NCBI GenBank assembly: GCA_016293845.1
Contig: JAEDDH010000002.1
Location: 62,001-126,000, forward strand
Direction: 5' to 3'
From: Bacteroidales bacterium
GTDB taxonomy: Bacteria > Bacteroidota > Bacteroidia > Bacteroidales > UBA3824
DNA: 64,000 nucleotides
In this document: positions 33,000 to 42,738 of the stretch, one piece after another
Numbering within the stretch: position 1 is the first letter of the stretch
How the letters are laid out: each line of letters starts with the position of its first letter
Notes under the pieces: generated by a model
Database searches by the model: none
The model's input: the letters and a program-made list of their open reading frames with translations, nothing else
What the model was told of the DNA's origin: nothing
Position numbers and translations under genes: made by a program

Positions 33000-34532
33000 A
33001 TGAGCACAGACAAAAAAATAAAATCCGCACTGATTTCGGTTTTCTACAAAACCGACCTCGACAAAATAGTTAAAAAACTTGCAGAACAGGAAGTTGAAAT
33101 ATATTCCACCGGCGGCACTCAGAAATTTATCGAGAGCCTCGGCGTAAAATGCAAAACAGTTGAAGGTCTCACCGGCTATCCTTCGATACTTGGCGGACGC
33201 GTTAAAACCCTCCACCCAAAAGTATTCGGCGGAATTCTTGCTCGCCGCGACAACGAAACCGACGCACAAGAAGCCGCAAAATACGAGATTCCTATGATGG
33301 ACCTCGTTATCGTTGACCTCTATCCCTTTGAACAGACCGTTGCAAGCGGAGCATCCGATCAGGACATCATTGAAAAAATCGACATAGGAGGCATCTCGCT
33401 TATCCGCGCCGCAGCTAAAAACTACAAAGACGTGGTAATCGTTCCCTCCACCAACCAGTACGCCGACATTCTTGAAATTCTTGAAAACCAGAATGGCGTT
33501 ACTACATTAGAGCAACGTCGCGAATTTGCAAAGAAAGCTTTCGCCGTTTCGTCGTACTACGATAGCAAGATTTTCACATACTTCGACGGTGGCTGCGACC
33601 AATTCCACGCCAATCTCCGCGTTGCCGAAGACACCAAACAAGAGATGCGTTACGGCGAAAATCCTCACCAGAAAGCAATGTTCTTTGGCGACATCAACGC
33701 AATTTTCGACAAACTCCACGGCAAAGACCTCTCGTACAACAATATGCTCGACGTAGACGCCGCTGTAAATATGATGAACGAGTTTTCTGACACCACCTTT
33801 ATTATTATGAAGCACAACAATGCTTGCGGTGTGGCTTGCCGCGACACTCTTTTGCAGGCTTGGAAAGATTGCCTCGCTTGCGACCCTGTGTCGGCTTTTG
33901 GTGGCGTAGTTATCACCAACCGTCAGATTACCAAAGAGGTGGCACAAGAGATGAACTCGCTCTTTATGGAAGTTATCATTGCCCCCGGTTACGACCAAGA
34001 GGCTCTCGAAATACTCGAAACCAAAAAGAACCGCATTATTTTGGTTCAAAAAATCACCAAAACATCCTCAACGCTTGTTCGTTCGGCTCTCAATGGATTT
34101 CTCTATCAGGAACGCGACCTCAAAACCGAAACTCCCGACGACCTTACAAGCGTTACCGACAAGAAACCTACTCAGCAAGAAATCGAAAATATGCTCTTTG
34201 CCAACAAGATTGTAAAGCACTCTAAATCAAACGCTATTGTGCTTGCCAACAACAAACAGTTGTACGCATCGGGCATTGGTCAGACATCGCGCGTTGACGC
34301 ACTCAAACAGGCCATCGAAAAAGCAAGAAGTTTCGGTTTCGACCTCAACGGCGCTGTTATGGCATCCGACGCTTTCTTCCCCTTTGGCGACTGTGTAGAA
34401 CTTGCACACAATGCAGGTATCACAAGCGTAATCCAGCCCGGCGGAAGCGTTCGCGACAATGAAAGCATCGACTACTGCAACAAAAACGGCGTTGCAATGG
34501 TATTCACAGGAATACGACACTTTAAACACTAA
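33000..34532 (+). CDS. purH: Bifunctional AICAR transformylase / IMP cyclohydrolase
   Basis: The 510-residue protein performs the last two steps of IMP synthesis. The N-terminal MGS-like cyclohydrolase domain (about 1-190) has IYSTGGTQKFIESLG, GRVKTLHPKVFGGIL and DLVIVDLYPFEQTV. The transformylase domain has the catalytic KHNNACGVA near 265, SAFGGVVITN near 299 and GSVRDNESIDYCN near 480. Length is normal. It lies 73 bp after hisS and 53 bp before mreB, a gene order often seen in Bacteroidales. Confidence 0.98.
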   Translation: MSTDKKIKSALISVFYKTDLDKIVKKLAEQEVEIYSTGGTQKFIESLGVKCKTVEGLTGYPSILGGRVKTLHPKVFGGILARRDNETDAQEAAKYEIPMMDLVIVDLYPFEQTVASGASDQDIIEKIDIGGISLIRAAAKNYKDVVIVPSTNQYADILEILENQNGVTTLEQRREFAKKAFAVSSYYDSKIFTYFDGGCDQFHANLRVAEDTKQEMRYGENPHQKAMFFGDINAIFDKLHGKDLSYNNMLDVDAAVNMMNEFSDTTFIIMKHNNACGVACRDTLLQAWKDCLACDPVSAFGGVVITNRQITKEVAQEMNSLFMEVIIAPGYDQEALEILETKKNRIILVQKITKTSSTLVRSALNGFLYQERDLKTETPDDLTSVTDKKPTQQEIENMLFANKIVKHSKSNAIVLANNKQLYASGIGQTSRVDALKQAIEKARSFGFDLNGAVMASDAFFPFGDCVELAHNAGITSVIQPGGSVRDNESIDYCNKNGVAMVFTGIRHFKH

Positions 34533-34585
34533 TAATAGCAGCACATCCGTTTTAAAAAAATACGTTACAAGAAAAACAAAAGCAA

Positions 34586-35608
34586 ATGGGATTATTTTCA
34601 ATTTTTACACAGGAACTTGCGATGGACCTTGGCACGGCCAACACGGTTATCATTATGCATGATAAAATCGTGGTTGACGAGCCGTCTATCGTGGCAATAG
34701 ACCATATTTCGGAAAAGACCATTGCCATCGGTATGAAAGCGCAACTTATGCACGGTAAAACGCATGAGAACATCCGCACCATCCGTCCTTTGCGCGACGG
34801 TGTGATTGCCGACTTCAAGGCTGCCGAAATGATGATCCGTGGCATGATTAAGATGGGTAACAGTCGTCGACTGTTTTTCAACCCATCGATAAAAATCGTG
34901 GTAGGCATCCCCTCTGGTAGTACCGAGGTAGAACGCCGTGCCGTTCGCGATAGTGCCGAACACGCCGGAGCTCGCGAGGTTTGGATGATTTTTGAACCTA
35001 TGGCAGCAGCACTCGGTATCGGTATCGACGTTGAAGCACCAGAAGGAAATATGGTAGTAGATATAGGTGGTGGAACAACCGAAATCGCTGTTATTTCGCT
35101 CGGTGGTATTGTCTGCAACCGCAGTATCCGTATTGCAGGCGACGACTTTACCGAAGACATCATGGAATACATGCGTCACCAACATAATATAAAGGTGTTT
35201 GACCGCACAGCTGAGGCTATCAAAATAAACGTTGGTTCGGCAATTACCGACCTTGAAGACCCGCCTGCCGACTATATGGTTCGCGGTCCTCACCAGATGA
35301 CTGCATTGCCCGTAGAGATTCCTATCTCGTATCAAGAGATTGCACACTGTCTCGACAAGTCGATATGCAAAATCGAAGCGGCTATCCTCAACGTTTTGGA
35401 GCAGACCCCGCCCGAACTTTACGCCGATATTTTCAAAAACGGCATTCACCTCACCGGAGGCGGAGCGTTGTTGCGCGGATTAGACAAACGTCTTTCCGAA
35501 AAAACCAACCTTCCTGTAAAAGTATCGGAAGATCCTCTGCACGCAGTTGCCCGCGGTACAGGCATTGCACTTAAAAACGTTGACAAATTCCCGTTCTTGC
35601 TTAAATAG
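34586..35608 (+). CDS. mreB: Rod shape-determining protein MreB
   Basis: The 340-residue bacterial actin directs cell-wall elongation at the inner membrane. ATP-binding motifs are DLGTANTVI near 14, DIGGGTTEIAVIS near 160, and the adenosine motif LTGGGALLRGLD near 287. The N-terminal amphipathic stretch (GLFSIFTQEL) fits membrane binding. It begins the mreBCD cluster. A TATATTTG at 35631 suggests that mreC may also have its own promoter. Confidence 0.98.
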   Translation: MGLFSIFTQELAMDLGTANTVIIMHDKIVVDEPSIVAIDHISEKTIAIGMKAQLMHGKTHENIRTIRPLRDGVIADFKAAEMMIRGMIKMGNSRRLFFNPSIKIVVGIPSGSTEVERRAVRDSAEHAGAREVWMIFEPMAAALGIGIDVEAPEGNMVVDIGGGTTEIAVISLGGIVCNRSIRIAGDDFTEDIMEYMRHQHNIKVFDRTAEAIKINVGSAITDLEDPPADYMVRGPHQMTALPVEIPISYQEIAHCLDKSICKIEAAILNVLEQTPPELYADIFKNGIHLTGGGALLRGLDKRLSEKTNLPVKVSEDPLHAVARGTGIALKNVDKFPFLLK

Positions 35609-35670
35609 CGGAGTACGACCTAAACTACATTATATTTGTGGTTTAGATCGCCACTCTAATATATACAATT

Positions 35671-36507
35671 ATGGACAGTCTGTTAAGGTTTCTAAAAAGT
35701 ATTCACTTTCAGCTTATTTTTATAGCTTTGGAAGTGATTGCACTCATTTTGGCCATAGGTGGCGATGCAAAGCGCAATAGCGTGTTCTGCACGTCTGCCA
35801 ACTTTGTTACGGGCAGAATTTACGACCTTGCGTGGAACTACGTAGGATACTTTAATCTGCGCGAAGAAAACGCTATGCTTATGGAACAGCTTTCAAACCT
35901 CCGCCGCAAGAGTAATGCGTTTTATATCTCCGACACGGCTCAATTTAGAAACCAGACCGACTCGCTTGGAAAACTCAAATACCGTTTTATTTCAGCCTCT
36001 GTGCTCAAAAACTCTATCAACGGAAAGAATAATTTTATGACCTTGGATGTTGGAGAGGCACAGGGTATTCATCCCGACATGGCAGTAGTGTCGGCATCGG
36101 GAGCGGTTGGCATAGTGGTAAACACTTCGGAGCATTTTTCGCTCGCCATTTCGCTACTAAATAATAAGGTAGGCATTAGTGCCAAACTCAAAAACAGCAA
36201 CTTTTACGGCAAACTTAATTGGACAGGCGAAGATTATCACACTGCCATTCTCCACGAAATTCCAAACCACGTGATTCTCAACGTTGGCGACACTGTTGTC
36301 ACCAGCGGATACTCTGCAATATTTCCTCCGGGTATTCCTGTGGCGGTAATCGATTCGTTTGAGCGCAACTCCGACGACAATTTTTATAGTATAAAGGTGA
36401 AATTTACCACCGACCTCAAATGTCTCGCGCATGTGTTTATAATCGAAAACCTGATGCAAGAGGAGCAATATCAATTAGAAGAACAAGAATCTAAATTTGT
36501 ACAATAA
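35671..36507 (+). CDS. mreC: Rod shape-determining protein MreC
   Basis: The 278-residue bitopic protein has one N-terminal membrane helix (about 12-30, HFQLIFIALEVIALILAI). A periplasmic coiled coil follows (about 60-95), then the MreC beta domains with LDVGEAQGIHPDMAVVSASGAVGIV near 128 and NVGDTVVTSGYSAIFPPGIPVA near 208. It links MreB to the elongation machinery. It lies 62 bp after mreB, and its stop overlaps the mreD start by 1 bp. Confidence 0.95.
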   Translation: MDSLLRFLKSIHFQLIFIALEVIALILAIGGDAKRNSVFCTSANFVTGRIYDLAWNYVGYFNLREENAMLMEQLSNLRRKSNAFYISDTAQFRNQTDSLGKLKYRFISASVLKNSINGKNNFMTLDVGEAQGIHPDMAVVSASGAVGIVVNTSEHFSLAISLLNNKVGISAKLKNSNFYGKLNWTGEDYHTAILHEIPNHVILNVGDTVVTSGYSAIFPPGIPVAVIDSFERNSDDNFYSIKVKFTTDLKCLAHVFIIENLMQEEQYQLEEQESKFVQ

Positions 36508-37019
36508 TGGATCTGAGGGGATATCTGAAACTATTGGGAATGTATGTGCTGCTTGTGGTGGTGCAAGTGCTTGTGTTTAACAACATCAAAATCAGTTCAT
36601 ACGGCATCACACCTATGTTTTATGTGCTGTTTGTGCTCTCAGTTCCGTTTGAAGTGCCCAATTGGCTTCAACTGTTTTTTGCCTTTGTGCTTGGCTATTC
36701 GGTAGATATGTTTGCCGACACACCCGGACTCAACACAGCGGCATCAGTATTTATGGCATTTATGCGTCCCGTAATGCTAAATTTGCTTGCACCCCGCGAT
36801 GGCTATGAATCGGGCTTGTTTCCCTACGCCACATATATGGGTATGCCTTGGTATATACGGTATAGCGTTCCCCTTATTTTAGCCCATCATCTTTCCTTCT
36901 TTTTAATAGATTCAATCGGCTTTTTCTCATTATCTCGAATACTAATCAAAGTATTAGCCACCACTTCAGTAACTATATTGTTTGTAATCCTTTCGCAATT
37001 TTTGATTTCGAAGAAATAA
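36507..37019 (+). CDS. mreD: Rod shape-determining protein MreD
   Basis: The 170-residue protein is hydrophobic throughout with about five or six membrane helices. It has the MreD-like LQLFFAFVLGYSVDMFADTPGLNTAA near 52. It overlaps mreC by 1 bp (TAATG), showing coupling. In many Bacteroidales mrdA (PBP2) and rodA follow, but here a xylan locus begins after 422 bp of non-coding DNA. Confidence 0.93.
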   Translation: MDLRGYLKLLGMYVLLVVVQVLVFNNIKISSYGITPMFYVLFVLSVPFEVPNWLQLFFAFVLGYSVDMFADTPGLNTAASVFMAFMRPVMLNLLAPRDGYESGLFPYATYMGMPWYIRYSVPLILAHHLSFFLIDSIGFFSLSRILIKVLATTSVTILFVILSQFLISKK

Positions 37020-37441
37020 TTTTCTTAACGTAAATTTAATATGCTGTTTTTTACACTTATTCCTTAAAAAAAATAAAATACAAATCCTTTTGTTATAGTC
37101 ATTTAACTTATATGTACGTTAATTTTCCCAAAACTAATTTGTAGAATTCTTTCTTTTTTTGAAAAAATTTATGACAAAATACTTGGTAAGTTAAAAAATG
37201 TTATTTAAATTTGTGTTAACATTATAGGGAAAACCTATTTTACTTAAATACTTTATTATCAATACTTAATAAAACGACGCATGAATAAATTCTTAGACGA
37301 CTCCTAACAGACGGAATCCGTTGGCTATGCTTTTATGCTAACGTTGATTCTGTGCGCGGCTACACTCTTGCTACGCGCAAATCCCTTAAAATCAGCTCAA
37401 AAGGGCAATTTATAAAAAAAATGTTTGGAAAATTTAAATTT
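37020..37441 (+). promoter_or_regulatory. 422-bp leader/promoter region of the xylan locus
   Basis: TTG within CTTG (37182-37185), 20 nt and TAAATTTG (37206-37213) form a plausible promoter. The resulting leader would be about 220 nt long. It holds a hairpin TGCGCG (37353-37358) with CGCGCA (37374-37379). A GTG-initiated frame begins at 37352 inside this leader, but its translation lacks a signal peptide and is not believed. No regulator gene or other open frame is present. Confidence 0.55.
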
Positions 37442-40400
37442 ATGAAAGACATTAAAAAAGTTAATTGTTTGAAACAGTATTGCAGACGGATGCTTATGGC
37501 ACTATTAATGGTGTTCTTCTGCGGACAGATTCAAGCCCAGACTGGAAAAACAGTTTCTGGTACTGTTACAGACCCCAATGGCGAACCGCTGCCGGGCGTT
37601 ACAGTAATAGTTCAAGGTACCAACATAGGTACCATCACCGACCTTGATGGTAAATATTCAATCTCAGTGCCACAAGACGCAACTTTGGTATTTTCATTTA
37701 TTGGTTATACCAATTCTGTAATTCAAGTTGGCTCTGGCTCTACTTTCAATGTTTCGATGGAAGAGGACTCTCAACAACTTGAAGAGGTTGTGATTGTAGG
37801 TTACGGACAGCAAAAGAAAGCCTCTGTGGTTGGTGCAATTACGCAAACCAATGGCGAGACTCTTCAACGTGCAGCCGGTGTACCCGGCCTTGGACAAGCT
37901 CTTACAGGTAATTTGCCTGGCCTTGTTACAATGCAGAGTACAGGTATGCCGGGTGAAGAAAATCCCGACATTGTGATTCGTGGTGCAAGTTCGTGGAACT
38001 CAAGCGCACCTTTAGTATTAGTAGACGGAATTGAGCGTCCGATGAACAGTGTAGATGTTTCGTCGGTTGCAAGTATTTCAGTTTTGAAAGACGCTTCTGC
38101 TACTGCTATCTATGGTGTTAAAGGAGCGAACGGCGTTATCATTATTACCACAAGACGTGGTAGCGAAGGACGCGCACAAATTAATGCTTCTGTTTCTACT
38201 ACTATGAAAGTAGTCAGCAAACTTCCCGGTAAGTATGATGCTTACGATGCGTTAATGGCTCGCAATATGGCCATCGAAAACGAGCTTAACATTAGTCCTG
38301 AAAGTTGGAAAAAGGTTGAAACTCAAGAGTTTATCAACAACTACCGCAATCAAGATCCCAATGCTCGCGACGAAATGGGCAACCTCATTATAGAACGTTA
38401 TCCCAACATCGATTGGCAAGACTACCTTTTCAAAAACCACGCAATGGCATACAACGCTAATGTAAACATTGCCGGTGGTAGCAAGTTTGTTCGTTATTAT
38501 TCTGCAATTGACTGGACAAATGAGTCAGACATGTTTAAGCGTTTTGAAAACAATCGTGGATACGAATCGGGTTATGCTTATAATCGTATCAACGTACGTT
38601 CAAACCTTGACTTCAACATTACCAAGACTACAGTTTTGAAAACTAACCTTTCGGGTAGTGTTGGTATGCAAAACACACCGTGGGCTAATACCAATTATTC
38701 AAACCTTGGTGATTGGGCACTTTCTCAGCAGTGGGCTGGTGTTTATGGTATTCCTGCCAATGCTTTCTATCCTCAGTATGAGGATGGTTCTTGGGGTAAC
38801 TACGATGTATTTGGTATCAAAAATGTAACAAACGGTGCACGTTCGATGGCATACGGTGATGGTACTAACCGTAATACAACCACAAACATTGCCGCTGACG
38901 TTATTTTGGAACAGGATTTAAAATTCATCACCAAAGGACTTTCTCTTACTGGTATGATTTCGTGGGACAACCGTTTTACCGAAAAAAAACGTGGTATTTC
39001 GGATATGAACACACCTCCTTTGGTTAAAAACATTGATCCGCATACAGGAATATCTTATTACGATCCTGACAAAGGATACGACAAAGTTAACCTTTACGAT
39101 TTTTCTGACCCCGTTGACTGGAGCACACAAGGTGGTGAAGTAAATCACTGGACCGCACCTCCTTACAAAAATCTCAACTATCAGATTCGTTTAAATTGGG
39201 ATCGCTCATTCGACAAACACAATATTACAGCTATGGGCTTGTTTGAACGTCAAGAGCAAACCAATGGTTCTGAGATTCCGCGTTTAAGAGAAAACTGGTG
39301 TTTCCGTGTAACCTACAACTGGAACAACCGTTATTTCCTTGAATACAACGGAGCTTACAACGGTTCTGAAAAATTCTCTAAAGAAAACCGTTTTGCATTC
39401 TTCAATTCTGGTGCTATTGGTTGGACCATCTCTAACGAAGCATTTATGGATAACCTCCGCGAAAGTGGCATAATCGAAAACTTAAAATTCCGTGCTTCTT
39501 ACGGTGAAATCGGTGACGACTCTTATGGCGCATGGGACAACAGCAAACGTTGGCTTTATGTTTCTACATGGGGTATGGGTGGTTCTTCGCTCATGAACGA
39601 AATGCACGCTGGTTGGTCTGGCTCCGAAAACAAAAGTATCTATACCTATTATTACGAGAGCACAGTAGGCAACGAAGATGTTCATTGGGAAGTTGTTCGC
39701 AAGTTGAATTTCGGTGTTGACTATTCGTTCATTAAAGGAATGTTCCGTGGTAGTTTTGATATTTTCCGCGACCGTCGTACCGATATTCTTATCGGTGGTG
39801 ACAGCCGTGCTGTACCTTCTTATTTTGGTATGTCGGCTCCCACTGCTAACCTTGGTGAAGTTGAATCAAGAGGTTATGAGGTAGAACTTAAGTTCAACAA
39901 AGACATTCCTGCTGTTAAAGGCTTGAATGTTTGGGCTAATCTCAATATGACACATGCCGAAAACGAGATTATTGAACGCGAGGACCGCGAAATTTATCCC
40001 GATTACCGCAAACAAGCTGGTTATGCTATTGGTCAAACACGTTCGCAATTGAGCAATGGTTTTATGCAAACATACGATGATATATATGCAAGTCCTCGTT
40101 TTGATGTTCAAGACGATTATAAATTGCCCGGCGACTATTATTACGTAGACTTCAACGGCGATGGTATTATCAATAGTGATGATAGCGCACCTATATATTA
40201 TTCTAATGTTCCTCAAAACACCTACAATGCTACAATTGGTGTTAACTACAAAGGTTGGGGTGCATTTGTACAGTTCTATGGTGTTAACAACGTTACTCGT
40301 GACGTGAGTCTTACCTCATTTGGTCTTGATCACTTAGACAATGTATACGACACCGGAACATGGTGGGCAGCAGATCATGAAAACGCCGAAGTAGTAACTC

Positions 40401-40678
40401 CTCGTTATCTTACTTCTAGTGCCAACCGCTCAGGCACACAATTCCTTTACGATGGATCGTATATACGTTTAAAAAATGCTGAAATTTCTTACACTTTCAA
40501 CGCTCTTAAAGTAGGACACTACAAGTTTACCAATGTTAAAATCTATATCAATGGTAACAACCTTTGGGTTTACACCAAGATGCCTGACGATCGCGAATCG
40601 AATCTTTCTGGTGTAGGATATCAAGGTCAATATCCTACTGTAAAGAGGTTTACTTTAGGTTTGAAATTCTCACTTTAA
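37442..40678 (+). CDS. SusC-family TonB-dependent transporter, XusA-like
   Basis: From ATG 37442 the protein is 1078 residues, with an extended signal peptide ending QIQAQ; ATG 37421 is an alternative. It has the carboxypeptidase-like domain (VSGTVTDPNGEPLPGVTVIVQG), the TonB-box region LEEVVIVGYGQQKK, a plug (ALTGNLPGLVTMQSTG, LKDASATAIYGVKGANGVIIITTRRG) and a beta-barrel ending FTLGLKFSL. Position and partners match xusA of the xylan utilisation systems known from Prevotella and Bacteroides, so it probably imports xylo-oligosaccharides. It is followed after 19 bp by its SusD partner. Confidence 0.92.
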   Translation: MKDIKKVNCLKQYCRRMLMALLMVFFCGQIQAQTGKTVSGTVTDPNGEPLPGVTVIVQGTNIGTITDLDGKYSISVPQDATLVFSFIGYTNSVIQVGSGSTFNVSMEEDSQQLEEVVIVGYGQQKKASVVGAITQTNGETLQRAAGVPGLGQALTGNLPGLVTMQSTGMPGEENPDIVIRGASSWNSSAPLVLVDGIERPMNSVDVSSVASISVLKDASATAIYGVKGANGVIIITTRRGSEGRAQINASVSTTMKVVSKLPGKYDAYDALMARNMAIENELNISPESWKKVETQEFINNYRNQDPNARDEMGNLIIERYPNIDWQDYLFKNHAMAYNANVNIAGGSKFVRYYSAIDWTNESDMFKRFENNRGYESGYAYNRINVRSNLDFNITKTTVLKTNLSGSVGMQNTPWANTNYSNLGDWALSQQWAGVYGIPANAFYPQYEDGSWGNYDVFGIKNVTNGARSMAYGDGTNRNTTTNIAADVILEQDLKFITKGLSLTGMISWDNRFTEKKRGISDMNTPPLVKNIDPHTGISYYDPDKGYDKVNLYDFSDPVDWSTQGGEVNHWTAPPYKNLNYQIRLNWDRSFDKHNITAMGLFERQEQTNGSEIPRLRENWCFRVTYNWNNRYFLEYNGAYNGSEKFSKENRFAFFNSGAIGWTISNEAFMDNLRESGIIENLKFRASYGEIGDDSYGAWDNSKRWLYVSTWGMGGSSLMNEMHAGWSGSENKSIYTYYYESTVGNEDVHWEVVRKLNFGVDYSFIKGMFRGSFDIFRDRRTDILIGGDSRAVPSYFGMSAPTANLGEVESRGYEVELKFNKDIPAVKGLNVWANLNMTHAENEIIEREDREIYPDYRKQAGYAIGQTRSQLSNGFMQTYDDIYASPRFDVQDDYKLPGDYYYVDFNGDGIINSDDSAPIYYSNVPQNTYNATIGVNYKGWGAFVQFYGVNNVTRDVSLTSFGLDHLDNVYDTGTWWAADHENAEVVTPRYLTSSANRSGTQFLYDGSYIRLKNAEISYTFNALKVGHYKFTNVKIYINGNNLWVYTKMPDDRESNLSGVGYQGQYPTVKRFTLGLKFSL

Positions 40679-40697
40679 AAAATATTTTATAGAAATT

Positions 40698-42653
40698 ATG
40701 AAAAAATTTATAAATATAATGTCGGTGGCATTGTCATTGTCGGTGACAGTTGGTTTTTCAAGCTGTACTGATTATCTTGACAAAGAACCTGATTCCGACG
40801 TTTCTACAGAGGCTGCTTTCCAAAATTTTAAAAATTTTCAAGGATTTGTAGAGGAAATATACAACTGTATTCCTCACAAAATAGGAAATTATTGGGAAAC
40901 CTCTTTCAACTGGGGCGATGACGAGTATACTAATGCAGCTGGTGCGCACCTTCTAACACGTCCTTTCGACAACGGTAACTTCCGCGCTTGGTTTGGTGAA
41001 GGCGGAGCTTGGGGTGGTAGCTATTTCTTCCACGGAAATGATGAAGATTATCGCAGCCAAGACCGTATGAAACACCACATCTATCCTTCGGCTTTCTATT
41101 GTATTCGTAAGGCTAACTTAGGTCTTGCCAATATGAATTTGCTTACCGATGCAACTCAAGAACAAAAAGATGCTATTAAAGGTCAATTGCTTTTCTTCCG
41201 TGCTTGGTGGCACGAAGAGATGATGGTTTATCTTGGTGGTATACCTTATATTGATACATTGCTTAATGGTAGCGAGAGAATACCTCGTCCATCTTTCGAA
41301 GAATGTGCACTCAAAGCAGCCAAAGATTTTGGTGAAGCAGCTAAGTATTTGCCCGACAACTGGGATAATTCATCTGCAGGTAGTGTTACTTTTGGCAAAA
41401 ACAATATCCGTATCACTAAAGCTACAGCTCTTGCTTATCAAGGCAAAATGCTTCTTTATGCAGCAAGTCCGCTTTCTAAAAATGGTGCACAAATTGGTGG
41501 TTCACAAACCTACAATTACAACACCGAACTTGCAGCCCAAGCAGCCGAAGCTTTGGGAGAGTCTATTGCTCTTATCGAGTCTGGTCAAACACCATATCAG
41601 TGGGCAGAATATAAATATGCATCTATAAAAGACCTCACCGACCACGTTCAAACATCAGACAACAACTACGATGATATTTTTTATACCATCGATGCTAACT
41701 GTAAGCAACCCGGTGCTAAGGAAGCTATGATGCGTGGCACTCCGTTCAGCCAAGTAAACGCTGCCGACTGGGGATTTGCATGTACTTGGGGTCCTCAGTT
41801 AAACAACTTGTGTATGGCAGGAACAATCAATATGCCTACAGCAAATTATGTTGATTATGCATACGGTATGAAAAACGGACTTCCGTTGAGCGACCCTGCT
41901 TCGGGTTGGGATCCAACTCATCCATTTAAAGACCGTGATCCCCGTTTCTATCACGACATCATTTTCGACGGTGTTAAATACATCCTCAAAGATGCTTCTG
42001 GTACGGAACTAGAGCCTCTTACATACGCAACATTATACACTGGTGGTCTTATGCGTCACGAAACACAAGCAAGCCGTACCGGATATTTCGAGCAGAAACT
42101 TGTTCCCCACCAAGCAAATTCGGTGGATAAGTGGCTTCGTAGCAGCCGCTTAGCATGTTACGTACCATATATGCGTGTTGCAGATGTTTACTTAATGTAT
42201 GCAGAGGCAGGTTCGGCAGCATCTGGTTGCTCAAATAGCAGTTATAAAGCAACATCGTGCAGTCTTACTGCTCTTGATGCTATCAACAAGATTCGTCAAA
42301 GAGTTGGAGTAGACGCTGTTTCGGGAAAATATCTTTCTGGAACCGACTTTATGGATTGTGTTCGTCGTGAACGTGCGTGCGAGCTTGCTTTTGAGGGATT
42401 CCGTTTCAACGACCTTCAACGCTGGCTGTTGCTTACCGAGGCTCCCTACAACGAAAAACGAGCTGCTTCATTTACCCGTGTAGAAAACGACGAGTGGTAT
42501 ACAACCAACGACCCGTCGGAAGCTGAAGTAAAAGATTACAATCTCGACGACTTGATTCTTAAGCGCAACTATACTGCAAAACATTACTGGTGGCCATTTA
42601 TGGACAATGATGTTTATTTGTATAGCGATTTTGCTCAAAACCCGGGTTGGTAA
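40698..42653 (+). CDS. SusD-family xylan-binding lipoprotein, XusB-like
   Basis: The 651-residue lipoprotein has its lipobox at GFSSC (Cys23), followed by TDYLDKEPDSDVSTEAAF, the classical RagB/SusD beginning. TPR-like helices (QLLFFRAWWHEEMMVYLGG near 165) and the end GFRFNDLQRWLL plus QNPGW are typical. It should form the extracellular lid of the transporter encoded just upstream and bind xylan. The assignment as XusB rests on gene order. Confidence 0.92.
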   Translation: MKKFINIMSVALSLSVTVGFSSCTDYLDKEPDSDVSTEAAFQNFKNFQGFVEEIYNCIPHKIGNYWETSFNWGDDEYTNAAGAHLLTRPFDNGNFRAWFGEGGAWGGSYFFHGNDEDYRSQDRMKHHIYPSAFYCIRKANLGLANMNLLTDATQEQKDAIKGQLLFFRAWWHEEMMVYLGGIPYIDTLLNGSERIPRPSFEECALKAAKDFGEAAKYLPDNWDNSSAGSVTFGKNNIRITKATALAYQGKMLLYAASPLSKNGAQIGGSQTYNYNTELAAQAAEALGESIALIESGQTPYQWAEYKYASIKDLTDHVQTSDNNYDDIFYTIDANCKQPGAKEAMMRGTPFSQVNAADWGFACTWGPQLNNLCMAGTINMPTANYVDYAYGMKNGLPLSDPASGWDPTHPFKDRDPRFYHDIIFDGVKYILKDASGTELEPLTYATLYTGGLMRHETQASRTGYFEQKLVPHQANSVDKWLRSSRLACYVPYMRVADVYLMYAEAGSAASGCSNSSYKATSCSLTALDAINKIRQRVGVDAVSGKYLSGTDFMDCVRRERACELAFEGFRFNDLQRWLLLTEAPYNEKRAASFTRVENDEWYTTNDPSEAEVKDYNLDDLILKRNYTAKHYWWPFMDNDVYLYSDFAQNPGW

Positions 42654-42738
42654 GATTATAAAAATGAAAAATAAAAATTGAAAATTGGAAAAACAACAAT
42701 TGGCAATTTTAACAAACGTAATTCATAACTTAAGAAAA

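Noticed and set aside
37352..37441. GTG start for the first xylan SusC
   Set aside because: It would place about 30 charged residues before the signal peptide and uses a hairpin-bearing leader.
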